Source: Mycolicibacterium neoaurum
Lineage (GTDB): Bacteria; Actinomycetota; Actinomycetes; Mycobacteriales; Mycobacteriaceae
Assembly: GCF_036946495.1 (NCBI RefSeq)
Contig: NZ_JAQIIX010000002.1
Span: 868,001-932,000, forward strand
Direction of reading: 5' to 3'
DNA: 64,000 bases
Below, one piece after another: positions 8,275-16,309 of this stretch; within the stretch, counting starts at the first letter, position 1; each line of letters opens with the position of its first letter. The notes beneath the pieces are model-generated. The model did not search any database. It was not told where the DNA came from and worked only from the letters and a program-made list of their open reading frames with translations. Both the position numbers and the translations under genes were made by a program.

Positions 8275-9144
8275 CTACTTGAGCAAACGCGACATTCTCC
8301 GGTCGGCGAGCTTCTTACCACCGGTCTGACAGGTGGGACAGTACTGGAAGGACTTGTCCACGAAGGAGACTTCGGCAACAGTGTCACCGCACACCGGGCA
8401 CGGCAACCCGGTGCGTGCGTGCACGCGCAGCCCGGACCGTTTCTCCCCCTTGAGCGTCGCCGCCTGCTGCCCCACCGACCGTGCCACCGCATCGGTGAGC
8501 ACCGCGGACATCGCATCATGCAGATCGGCCAGCTGCGCCTCCGACAGCTTGTTGGCCGTCGCGAACGGTGACAGCTTGGCCACGTGCAGGATCTCGTCGC
8601 TGTAGGCATTGCCGATTCCGGCGATGATCTTCTGGTCGGTGATCACCGTCTTGATCCGGCCGCCATGGGCGGTGAGGACCTCCGTGAGCTCCTGTGGTCC
8701 CAACGCCAAGGCGTCGGGGCCCAGCGCGGCGATCTGCGGGACGTCCGTGGGGTCTCGCACGACCCAGACGGCCAGCCGTTTCTGGGTGCCGGCCTCGGTG
8801 AGATCGAAGCCCACGGTCTGACCCGGCTCATCACCGGTCATATGCACCCGCAGCGCGATCGGGCCCTTACCGGGCTTCAGCGGTGCGGGCGCGAGCTTGT
8901 CCGACCAGCGCAGCCAGCCGGCTCGTGACAGGTGCGTGATCAGGTACATCTCACCCATCACCAGCCCCAGGTACTTCCCCCATCGCTGGGACCCGGTGAC
9001 CGGCCGGCCGGCCAGCGCGGTCACGGGCGGATCGAAGGTCTTCAGAACCGACAACGCGGAGATGTCGACCCGCACGATCTCGCGGCCGACGGCGTGGCGG
9101 CGCAGATGGTCGGCGAGCGCCTCGATCTCGGGAAGCTCGGGCAT
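8275..9144 (-). CDS. Fpg/Nei family DNA glycosylase (Rv0944-like, full length)
   Basis: A base-excision repair glycosylase/AP lyase of 289 residues. It begins MPELPEIE, so the catalytic N-terminal proline and the following glutamate are intact after Met removal. The C-terminus has a CxxC-x16-CxxC zinc finger (CPVCGD, then YCPTC) used to bind DNA. Family members remove 8-oxoguanine, formamidopyrimidines or oxidised pyrimidines; which of these applies is not readable here. By synteny it corresponds to the short Rv0944 of M. tuberculosis, but here it has both ends. The start at 9144 is fixed by the MPELPE motif; longer in-frame extensions are spurious. Its start codon overlaps the possible start of the divergent FUSC gene. 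Confidence 0.9.
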   Translation of the reverse strand: MPELPEIEALADHLRRHAVGREIVRVDISALSVLKTFDPPVTALAGRPVTGSQRWGKYLGLVMGEMYLITHLSRAGWLRWSDKLAPAPLKPGKGPIALRVHMTGDEPGQTVGFDLTEAGTQKRLAVWVVRDPTDVPQIAALGPDALALGPQELTEVLTAHGGRIKTVITDQKIIAGIGNAYSDEILHVAKLSPFATANKLSEAQLADLHDAMSAVLTDAVARSVGQQAATLKGEKRSGLRVHARTGLPCPVCGDTVAEVSFVDKSFQYCPTCQTGGKKLADRRMSRLLK

Positions 9145-10765
9145 GGGTCCAGTGTGCCGGACAGGCACCGATATCGTCTCTGATGTGCTGGCGGCGGTGC
9201 GTCGATTCCTGGTGATCAACCCGGCGCCGGGCCGGTGGCAGTTCGCGGTGCGCGCCGCCATCTGCATGGCGGTTCCGGTACTGGTGGGTTGGCTATTGGG
9301 CGACACCGGTGCCGGGCTGATCGCCGTGATCGGCGGATTCACCTCGCTCTATGGCAGCGGAAGGCCCTATCGGAACCGAGCCGGATACCTGGCGACGATC
9401 GCGGTGTGTTTCGCGGCCGCGGTGACCCTCGGCGACTGGGCCGCGGCCATTCCGTGGCTCGGACTGGCGACCATCACCCTGATCGCGATGGTGGCCGTCC
9501 TGGTCTGCCACGCGCTCGGTGTGGGCCCGCCCGGCGCGTTCATGTTCGTCCTCGGCTGCGCCGCGGGCACCGCCACCGCGGCGACCCATCTGCCGCCTTG
9601 GCATATCGGCCTGCTGGTGCTCGCCGGTGGCGCCTTCTCCTGGGTCGTGCACATGCTCGGGGCGTTGTCGGAGGCGCTACTGGGCAACGGGGGAAAGCAC
9701 GGTCCAGAAGTGCGCGCCGTCGCGGCCGCCCGCACCGCCGTCGAGCGCTATCGACGCAGTGGCGACAACACCGACCGTCATCTGGCCGCCAAGGCGTTGC
9801 ATCAGGCGTGGACGACGCTGGTCAATTATCAGCCGACGCGCACCGAACCCGATGAGGTGGTCACCCGCCTACGCGCGGAGAATCTGCAGCTGCACAGGGT
9901 GTTCGGCGCCATCGTCAACGGCGCGCCGCTCCCAGCCACCCCACCTGCCGACCGCGGTGCGCGGCTGCCACTGGGCAGGCCGGGAAATGCGGCCCTGCTG
10001 CGGCGGGCGTTGACGCCGGGCTCGGAGTCCGTCCGGGTGACGCTGCGTGTCGGGGTGGCGGTGGCACTGTCCGGCATGTCGGCGCTGCTGTTGACCGCCG
10101 ACCATTCCTATTGGGCGATGGCCGCCGCGGTGCTGGTGCTCTACCAGGGTTTCGATTGGTCGCGCACGGTGCAACGCGGTGCCGAACGCATGGTGGGCAC
10201 GCTGCTCGGACTGGGGCTGGCGGCCGCGATTCTGGCCTGGCAGCCGCAGGGTTGGTGGTTGGTGGCGGTGGTCTCCGTGCTCCAGTTCGCCATCGAGATG
10301 TTCGTGGTGCGCAACTACACCATCGCCGTCATCTTCATCACCCCGCTGGCACTGACCATTGCCGCCGGCGGGCGTCCTGTCGCCGACCTCGGTCACTTCC
10401 TGCTGACCCGGGGCCTGGATACCGTGATCGGTTGTGTGATCGCACTTCTGGTGTATCGGGTGGCACTGCGTCGACATGGGCCGGCTCCGCTGAACGCCGC
10501 GCTGGCCAGAACCGTCGCGGCGACCCATCGGACCGAGGTACACCTGCAGGCGGGTGCGGTCAGCAGCGCACCGGCTCGAGCCGCACGCAGGGATCTGCAA
10601 CTGAGCGCGCTGGCGCTGCTGGAGACCTATCAGGCGGCGATCGGCGGTTCGTCCGCGCAGCGCGCCGAGGCCGAACGATTGTGGCCGACGGTGGCGGCCA
10701 CCGAACAGGACGCGTATCGGACGTTGGCGACATGCTGGGCGCTGGAGCACCCGGAGAACTATTAG
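9143..10765 (+). CDS. FUSC family inner-membrane protein
   Basis: A protein of about 540 residues with two similar halves, each a cluster of transmembrane helices followed by a soluble region. The first cluster is about residues 40-190 (FAVRAAICMAVPVLVGWLLG, LIAVIGGFTSLYGSGRPY) and the second begins near residue 300 (VTLRVGVAVALSGMSALLL, YWAMAAAVLVLYQGFDW). This duplicated layout is that of the fusaric-acid-resistance/aromatic-acid exporter superfamily; the substrate is unknown. The start is uncertain: ATG 9143 has GGAAG 7 nt upstream but overlaps the divergent glycosylase start, and GTG 9185 would remove 14 residues. The stop overlaps the stop of the convergent downstream gene. Confidence 0.8.
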   Translation: MGPVCRTGTDIVSDVLAAVRRFLVINPAPGRWQFAVRAAICMAVPVLVGWLLGDTGAGLIAVIGGFTSLYGSGRPYRNRAGYLATIAVCFAAAVTLGDWAAAIPWLGLATITLIAMVAVLVCHALGVGPPGAFMFVLGCAAGTATAATHLPPWHIGLLVLAGGAFSWVVHMLGALSEALLGNGGKHGPEVRAVAAARTAVERYRRSGDNTDRHLAAKALHQAWTTLVNYQPTRTEPDEVVTRLRAENLQLHRVFGAIVNGAPLPATPPADRGARLPLGRPGNAALLRRALTPGSESVRVTLRVGVAVALSGMSALLLTADHSYWAMAAAVLVLYQGFDWSRTVQRGAERMVGTLLGLGLAAAILAWQPQGWWLVAVVSVLQFAIEMFVVRNYTIAVIFITPLALTIAAGGRPVADLGHFLLTRGLDTVIGCVIALLVYRVALRRHGPAPLNAALARTVAATHRTEVHLQAGAVSSAPARAARRDLQLSALALLETYQAAIGGSSAQRAEAERLWPTVAATEQDAYRTLATCWALEHPENY

Positions 10766-11157
10766 CGCTCAGACCTTTTCAGATCACCGGCCAGCACCGA
10801 CAGCAACCAGCTGACGATCGACAGCACGATGGCGGCCCAGATGGCGGTCCACCAGAACTCGTCGATCTGCAGACCCCAGTGGGTGGTGTTCTCGGTGATC
10901 CAGGAGGTGATCCAGAGCATCCAGGCGTTGATGACGATATGGATCAGGCCCAGGGTCAGGATGTAGAGCGGGATCGAGATGAACTGCACGATCGGCTTGA
11001 TGATCGCGTTGACGAACCCGAACACCACGGCGACGATGAAGATGATGCCGACCCGCTGCAGCGTCGAGTCACCACCGACGATGCTGATCCCGGGAACGAG
11101 CATCGTCACCACCCAGAGCGCGACGCCGGTCAGCGCGGCCCGCAGCACGAAACCCAT
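10762..11157 (-). CDS. Phage holin family 4 / YvlD-like small membrane protein
   Basis: A 131-residue protein with four hydrophobic segments: LRAALTGVALWVVTMLVPGI, VGIIFIVAVVFGFVNAI, a third beginning ILTLGLIHIVINAWML, and IWAAIVLSIVSWLLSVL. The motif GFVNAIIKPIVQFISIPLYILTLG is typical of the widespread chromosomal YvlD/PF04020 family. The name refers to weak similarity to phage holins; there are no other phage genes here, so lysis is unlikely. Its TAA and the convergent FUSC gene's TAG overlap by two bases. Confidence 0.82.
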   Translation of the reverse strand: MGFVLRAALTGVALWVVTMLVPGISIVGGDSTLQRVGIIFIVAVVFGFVNAIIKPIVQFISIPLYILTLGLIHIVINAWMLWITSWITENTTHWGLQIDEFWWTAIWAAIVLSIVSWLLSVLAGDLKRSER

Positions 11158-11162
11158 GGCCG

Positions 11163-11903
11163 TCAGTCTGCCGCGCGTAACAGGTAGATGTCCATGATCC
11201 AGCCATGCCGTTGCCTTGCCGCGGCGCGGATTTCGGCGATCTGGTCGGCCACCTCCCCCACGGTGCCCGCCACCAGCAACTCGTCCGGCGTTCCGAGATA
11301 GGCGCCCCACCAGATCCGGGTGCCGGGTGGGCAGCCACGAAAGGAGCAGTCCCCGTCGAGCATCACCACGGCCGCGCCGGTGAGCCCGTCGGCACGCAGC
11401 CGGCGCCCGGTCGTGATCAGCACGGGCTCACCAATATCGTTGAGCGGGATGCGATGCCGCGCGGTCAGCGACTGGATGGCGGTGATGCCGGGTATGACAT
11501 CGAACTCGAAGTCCACGTGTTCGGCGACGCGGTCGAGGATGCGCAGGGTGCTGTCGTAGAGCGACGGGTCACCCCAGGCCAGGAAGGACCCGCTCGCGCC
11601 GTCGGGCAGTTCGGTCTCGATGGCACGAGCCCACAGTTTCGCCCTGGCCGCATGCCAGTCGTCGACGGCTTGCTCGTAGGGCACGTCGGCGGCCCGGGTG
11701 GGATCGGGCAGGGTGACGAACCGGTATCCGGGTTTCTCGATGAAGCGATCGCAGATGAGTCTGCGCAGCGCAACCAGGTCATCCTTGGCCTCACCCTTGT
11801 CCATCGCGAAGAAGACCTGGGTGTCGTTGAGTGCCGAGATGGCCTGCACCGTCACGTAGTCGGGGTCGCCTGCTCCGATGCCGATCACATGAATGGTGCG
11901 CAC
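11163..11903 (-). CDS. cobF: Precorrin-6A synthase (deacetylating), CobF
   Basis: A SAM-dependent methyltransferase that methylates C-1 of precorrin-5 with loss of acetate, in the aerobic cobalamin pathway. The N-terminus HVIGIGAGDPDYVT is the tetrapyrrole methylase glycine motif. Later motifs FLAWGDPSLYDST, VIPGITAIQSLTARHRIPLN and IWWGAYLG are CobF features. The gene is known to be missing from M. tuberculosis but present in many other mycobacteria. It lies close to the Fpg-like gene that is short in M. tuberculosis. I chose GTG 11903: a TAACCT hexamer 6 nt before it suggests a leaderless mRNA, and the TTG at 11909 would sit directly against that hexamer. Confidence 0.9.
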   Translation of the reverse strand: MRTIHVIGIGAGDPDYVTVQAISALNDTQVFFAMDKGEAKDDLVALRRLICDRFIEKPGYRFVTLPDPTRAADVPYEQAVDDWHAARAKLWARAIETELPDGASGSFLAWGDPSLYDSTLRILDRVAEHVDFEFDVIPGITAIQSLTARHRIPLNDIGEPVLITTGRRLRADGLTGAAVVMLDGDCSFRGCPPGTRIWWGAYLGTPDELLVAGTVGEVADQIAEIRAAARQRHGWIMDIYLLRAAD

Positions 11904-12008
11904 CCGCAAAGGTTAGTCGATCGGATTTACCCGGTACCGCAGGTATTGACTACCGCCGGTATCGGGCTTACCGTCGAAAACCTCGGACCGCTCAAGGGAG
12001 AGTCGACG

Positions 12009-13223
12009 ATGACCGCTTCGGTGAAGGCATCCACCACACGCGCAGAGTTCGCCGAGCGCCTGCTCAAGGGCTCGGTGCGCAAGTCCTACGAGCCGATCGT
12101 CGACATCGACTGGGACGCACCCCTGGATCCCGACAAGTTCTACCTGCCACCGAAGGTCGTCTCGCTGTACGGCACCGAGCTCTGGGATTCGATGAGCCGG
12201 GCCGAGCAGATCGAGTTGTCCCGTCAGGAATTGGTCAACACCTTGTCGGCGGGCATCTGGTTCGAGAACATCCTCAACCAGTCGCTGCTGCGCAAGATGA
12301 TGCATGCCGACCCGACCGCGGCGACCACGCACTACGAGCTCACCGAGCTCGGTGACGAGACCCGACACATGGTGATGTTCGGCAAGGCCATCGCCAAGGT
12401 GGGCGCCAAACCCGTGCGTCCGCGGCTCTACCAGCGGATCATCATCAACGCCCTGCCGTTCGCATTCCGCGGCTCGGTGTTGTGGGTCGCTGCATTGATC
12501 GGCGAGGAGATCTTCGATTCGCTGCAGCGCCAGATGATGGACGATGACGAGTTACAGCCGATGGTCCAGCGACTCATGCGCATCCACGTCACCGAGGAGG
12601 CCCGCCACATCCAGTTCGCGCGCGACGGCCTACGCAAGCGCACGCCGGAGATGTCGCGCGCCAAGCGGATCTGGGTGGGCAACCTCAACGGGCTCGGCGG
12701 GCCGTTCTTCCGCCACCTGTTCACCAATGCGGTGCAGTACCGCCGGGTGGGTCTGGACGGCAGGGCCGCGCGCCGGATGGCCCGTCGTTCACCGCACCGC
12801 AGGCAGGTACAGATCGCCGGGTTCGCGCCATTGGCGTCATTCCTCGACGAGGTCGGCTTGATGGGCCCGATCGCCCGGCGGATGTGGCGGCGCAGCGGGT
12901 TCCTGCCGAGCGGCACGGCCTCGATCGAACCCGCAGCCCGGGTGACGGAACGCCCCGACGACAGCGCCAACGATGATGACCTCTACAGCGGCCCCGCGAC
13001 GGTCGACGGCCGCGAGGTCCAGGTCCTACTGGCCGGCCATCTGGACCCCATCGACGGTCGATACCATTGGCGCGGAACGGTTTTGGCCCCGCCGCCCGAT
13101 GGCGCCGGAAATCTGGTCTCGATCACCATCGGCGAGCGCACCGCATCGGCGAAGTTCACCGAGCGCAGCCAGCAGGGCGGTTACTCGATCGCCGGGGTGG
13201 GCACACCGCCCTTCCCGAGGTAG
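12009..13223 (+). CDS. AurF-like diiron oxygenase with C-terminal DUF4873-like domain
   Basis: A 404-residue protein. Residues about 1-290 look like the p-aminobenzoate N-oxygenase (AurF/PF11583) diiron family: carboxylate and His ligands in WFENILNQ, HYELTELGDETRHMVMF, EEIFDSLQRQMM and RIHVTEEARHIQFARD. After a linker, residues about 325-404 (YSGPATVDGREVQV, GHLDPIDGRYHWRG, GERTASAKF) resemble the small DUF4873 domain attached to actinobacterial oxygenases. It may oxygenate an amine or hydroxylate a hydrocarbon; no substrate can be assigned. The start ATG 12009 has GGGAGAG 7 nt upstream. It is divergent from cobF. Confidence 0.8.
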   Translation: MTASVKASTTRAEFAERLLKGSVRKSYEPIVDIDWDAPLDPDKFYLPPKVVSLYGTELWDSMSRAEQIELSRQELVNTLSAGIWFENILNQSLLRKMMHADPTAATTHYELTELGDETRHMVMFGKAIAKVGAKPVRPRLYQRIIINALPFAFRGSVLWVAALIGEEIFDSLQRQMMDDDELQPMVQRLMRIHVTEEARHIQFARDGLRKRTPEMSRAKRIWVGNLNGLGGPFFRHLFTNAVQYRRVGLDGRAARRMARRSPHRRQVQIAGFAPLASFLDEVGLMGPIARRMWRRSGFLPSGTASIEPAARVTERPDDSANDDDLYSGPATVDGREVQVLLAGHLDPIDGRYHWRGTVLAPPPDGAGNLVSITIGERTASAKFTERSQQGGYSIAGVGTPPFPR

Positions 13224-13272
13224 ACCTTCCGCCGTCACCGAAATTCGACCTCGGCGATTGGTACCGAAAAAC

Positions 13273-13286
13273 TAGAACGTGTTCTA
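13273..13286. promoter_or_regulatory. KstR-type operator overlapping a leaderless promoter
   Basis: The 14-mer TAGAACGTGTTCTA matches the published KstR consensus TNNAACNNGTTNNA at every fixed position and has perfect 7-nt arms if the flanking C and G are counted. It overlaps a TAGTAT -10 hexamer (13285-13290) that ends 7 nt before the ATG of the LLM oxidoreductase. Repressor binding would therefore block this promoter. KstR controls sterol catabolism in mycobacteria; regulation here is inference from the motif. Confidence 0.72.
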
Positions 13287-13297
13287 GTATCGGGCCC

Positions 13298-14173
13298 ATG
13301 CGGTTCACCTATGCGGAAGCCATGACCGATCCGAAGTACTACATCCCGTTGGCGAAAGCCGCTGACGAGGCCGGATACCACGGGATGACGATCGCGGACA
13401 GCGTCGCCTACCCCGAAGTATCGGACTCGAAATATCCCTACACCGAGGACGGCAACCGGGAGTTTCTCGACGGCAAGTCGTTCATCGAGACGTTCGGACT
13501 CATCGGCGCGCTGTCGGCCGTCACCACCCGCCTGCACTTCAACGTGTTCGTCCTGAAGCTACCGATCCGCCCGCCTGCCCTGGTGGCCAAGCAGGCCGGT
13601 TCGTTGGCCGCGATGTTCGACAACCGCCTCAACCTCGGCGTCGGCACCAGCCCGTGGCCCGAAGATTACGAGATCATGGGCGTCCCGTTCGCCAAGCGCG
13701 GCAAGCGGATGGACGAATGCATCGACATCGTCCGGGGCCTGACCTCCGGGGACTACTTCGAGTACCACGGCGAGTTCTACGACTTCCCGCGCTTCAAGAT
13801 GACGCCTGCCCCGACCAAGCCCATCCCGATCCTGATCGGCGGGCATGCCGATGCCGCGCTGCGCCGCGCCGCGCGCAACGACGGCTGGATGCACGGTGGC
13901 GGCGATCCTGAGGAACTCGACCCGCTGCTGGCCAAGCTCGCCAAGTTCCGCGAGGAGGAGGAACGCATCGGCAAGGCCGACGAGTTCCAGATCCACGTCA
14001 TCTCGATCGACGGGTTCACCCTCGACGGCGTGAAGCGCCTCGAGGACAAGGGCGTCACCGACGTCATCGTCGGTTTCCGGATCCCCTACATCATGGGCCA
14101 GGACACCGAGCCGCTCGACGACAAGATCCGCAACCTCGAGTGGTTCGCCGAGAACGTCATCGCCAAGGCCTGA
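13298..14173 (+). CDS. LLM-class F420-dependent oxidoreductase, KstR-type promoter
   Basis: A 291-residue TIM-barrel luciferase-like oxidoreductase. The family shows as MRFTYAEAMTDP, then RLHFNVFVLKLPIRPPALVAKQAGSLAAMF, then NLGVGTSPWPEDYEIMG and IPILIGGHADAALRRAARNDGW. Relatives use cofactor F420 rather than FMN. The substrate is unknown, but the operator in its promoter suggests sterol or steroid metabolism. It may be the Rv0940c counterpart. The ATG at 13298 is preceded by TAGTAT plus 7 nt, so the transcript is probably leaderless; there is no ribosome-binding site. Confidence 0.85.
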   Translation: MRFTYAEAMTDPKYYIPLAKAADEAGYHGMTIADSVAYPEVSDSKYPYTEDGNREFLDGKSFIETFGLIGALSAVTTRLHFNVFVLKLPIRPPALVAKQAGSLAAMFDNRLNLGVGTSPWPEDYEIMGVPFAKRGKRMDECIDIVRGLTSGDYFEYHGEFYDFPRFKMTPAPTKPIPILIGGHADAALRRAARNDGWMHGGGDPEELDPLLAKLAKFREEEERIGKADEFQIHVISIDGFTLDGVKRLEDKGVTDVIVGFRIPYIMGQDTEPLDDKIRNLEWFAENVIAKA

Positions 14174-14200
14174 TATCGACGGCCTGATACCGACGCCGAG

Positions 14201-15028
14201 TCACCCCGGCTTGACGGCCTGCACGGTATAGGTGAGCGGCAGTCGTTCGGGGTGCTCAACGAGCACGTACTCGCCGTCGTATTCGGCGCTTTCGACCATG
14301 CTCGCGAGCGCTTTCCACGGCGCGTCGCGGTGTTCTTCCAATGCCGTCACGAGGAGACCGGCCGCGGTGAGGGCGGTGAAGACCTCGCCGAGACCGTGAT
14401 TGAAGGACACACCGGCCGATGCGCTGAGCGTCCCCTGCCCGGCATAGCTGCTCGCCTCGTCGAACGCGGTCCCGGCCGTCTCGAAATACGGATAGTGCAC
14501 CACCAGCAGATCGTCTTTGCGGGTGTCGCTGAGCGTATCGAGCATGGGGTGGCCTTCCCGCATGAACAACCGTCCGCCGGGACGCAGGAGTTCGGCGACC
14601 ACCGTCGCCCATCGCCGGATGTCGGGCAACCAGCACAACGCGCCGATACCGGTGTAGACCAGATCGCAGCACTGCACACCGATAGCGCCGACCGCGTCAT
14701 AGACATCGGACTCGACGAATGCGACAGGGTTGCCGGCGCGCTCGGCCAGGGCGATGCCCGCGGCGATGGCCGACGGCGAGAAGTCCAGTCCGGTCACCGA
14801 TTTCGGCCCGAGCCTGGCCAAGGACACGGTGTCGGTGCCGATATGGCATTGCAGGTGCACCACGTCGAGTCCGCTGATGTCCCCGAGCCGGGGAAGGTCG
14901 TAGCGCACCACACCGGACAGGTACCGCGGGTCGGCGAAACCGTCGAGCTCGTAGCCACCCGGCCCCAGATGTATCGGAACCCGGGACTCCCAGTTCGCCA
15001 GATTCAGCGCCCGCCAGTTCTCGGTCAT
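14201..15028 (-). CDS. Class I SAM-dependent methyltransferase
   Basis: A 275-residue Rossmann-fold methyltransferase. Motif I is degenerate but recognisable (LDVVHLQCHIGTDTVSLARLG), motif II ends in GLDFS, and the post-motif region CDLVYTGIGALCWLPDI and LLRPGGRLFMREGHP follow. The N-terminal NWESRVPIHLG and the family's overall pattern are common in actinobacteria, but the substrate is unknown. It lies 43 bp downstream of the ROK regulator on the same strand and could be cotranscribed with it. It is convergent with the LLM gene. Confidence 0.82.
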   Translation of the reverse strand: MTENWRALNLANWESRVPIHLGPGGYELDGFADPRYLSGVVRYDLPRLGDISGLDVVHLQCHIGTDTVSLARLGPKSVTGLDFSPSAIAAGIALAERAGNPVAFVESDVYDAVGAIGVQCCDLVYTGIGALCWLPDIRRWATVVAELLRPGGRLFMREGHPMLDTLSDTRKDDLLVVHYPYFETAGTAFDEASSYAGQGTLSASAGVSFNHGLGEVFTALTAAGLLVTALEEHRDAPWKALASMVESAEYDGEYVLVEHPERLPLTYTVQAVKPG

Positions 15029-15071
15029 GGCAGATCATTCTGGCATCGCCAATGCCGGCCGCGTGGCGGTG

Positions 15072-16211
15072 TCAGAAACGCGCGTCGATCGCAGCCACGC
15101 TGAGTACATGTTCGAGAACCAGCATCGCCGTTCCGATCGTGGCGGAACGGTCGCCGTGCACCGCGGGACGCACCTGTAGAGCCCCGGTCGCTTCGGCGGT
15201 GGCGTTGCCGTACAACGACTCTCGCAGGCCGGCCACGAACATCTCGTACACCCCGGCCATATCGCCTGCGATCACCACGGCCGCCGGGTTGAGCAGGTTC
15301 ACGGCGGGCGCTATCCCCACACCCACGGTGCGACCACTCTCGCGCACCATCCGGCGCGCCTCGGGGTCACCGTCTGCGGCCAGCTCGGCAACATCACGCA
15401 GGTGCCGGACGGATACGCCCTGCTGCTGCAGCGCCCGCACGATCGCCCATCCGCCCGCAACGGCCTCCAGGCAACCGGTGTTTCCGCAGCGGCACCGGAT
15501 GCCCTCTGCGCCAACAACCTTGTTGTGACCGAATTCGCCAGCGGCCTGATTGGCACCGCGCAACAGCACGCCCCCGGCGATGATCCCCGCACCGAGACCG
15601 CTGGAGGCCTTGACCACCAGCACATCGTCATCGCCGCCGCGTTCGGCCAGCGCGATGGCATTGGCATCATTGTCCAGCACGACGGGCGCGGATCCGATGC
15701 GCGGCAAAGCCTCCAGATAGGGGCGCAGCGGGACACCGTCCCAGCCACGCAGGATCGCCGATCCGCAGCTGCAACCACGTTCGGCATCGACGGTGCCCGG
15801 CAGGGTCAGCCCGACACCGTGGATGTCGATGCCCGGAAACTGCTCCAGCAGGACGTCGAGCCCCTTGCCGATATCGGGCATCAGATCGGCGGGACCGAGC
15901 GCGACCTCGGAGTCGATATCGGAGAGCGCCAACACCGCGCCGGCCAGATCACAGACCGCCAGCCGGGTGCGGCTGAGTCCCACTGCCACCGAGAGCACGA
16001 TCCCGGCATCGGTATCGACGCTCAGTTGGGTGGCCGGACGCCCACCCGTCGAGGGGGCCGGCTGGCACTCCTTGATCAGTCCGGCGCCCAGCAAGGTCGC
16101 CAACCTGGCACTGACCGCGGTCCTGGACAGGCCCGTCAGCGCAGTGATCTCGGCACGCGTCATCTCCCCCTTGGCCCTGATCAGGGCAAAGATCTCACCG
16201 ACGGTGGCCAT
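15072..16211 (-). CDS. ROK family transcriptional regulator
   Basis: A 379-residue repressor-type ROK protein. An N-terminal winged helix-turn-helix (about 1-60: GEMTRAEITALTGLSRTAVSARLATL) precedes a sugar-kinase-like domain with the ROK zinc signature CRCGNTGCLEAVAGG near residue 245 and DNDANAIALAERG. ROK regulators usually respond to a sugar or phosphosugar; which one is not evident. It is divergent from the MFS transporter, and the 98-bp intergenic region is the natural place for its operator, so it may control that pump. Confidence 0.88.
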   Translation of the reverse strand: MATVGEIFALIRAKGEMTRAEITALTGLSRTAVSARLATLLGAGLIKECQPAPSTGGRPATQLSVDTDAGIVLSVAVGLSRTRLAVCDLAGAVLALSDIDSEVALGPADLMPDIGKGLDVLLEQFPGIDIHGVGLTLPGTVDAERGCSCGSAILRGWDGVPLRPYLEALPRIGSAPVVLDNDANAIALAERGGDDDVLVVKASSGLGAGIIAGGVLLRGANQAAGEFGHNKVVGAEGIRCRCGNTGCLEAVAGGWAIVRALQQQGVSVRHLRDVAELAADGDPEARRMVRESGRTVGVGIAPAVNLLNPAAVVIAGDMAGVYEMFVAGLRESLYGNATAEATGALQVRPAVHGDRSATIGTAMLVLEHVLSVAAIDARF

Positions 16212-16309
16212 ACCTCATTGCAGCACAGTTGCGTAAGATTGACCACTTTCGCCCGAAAAAGACATAAATAGGTTGATTGCCGAGCCGAAGTATCCGTAGG
16301 CTCCGTTCG

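Noticed and set aside
10762..11157. Prophage remnant suggested by the holin-family protein
   Set aside because: The family is mostly chromosomal, and no other phage gene, integrase or attachment repeat is nearby.
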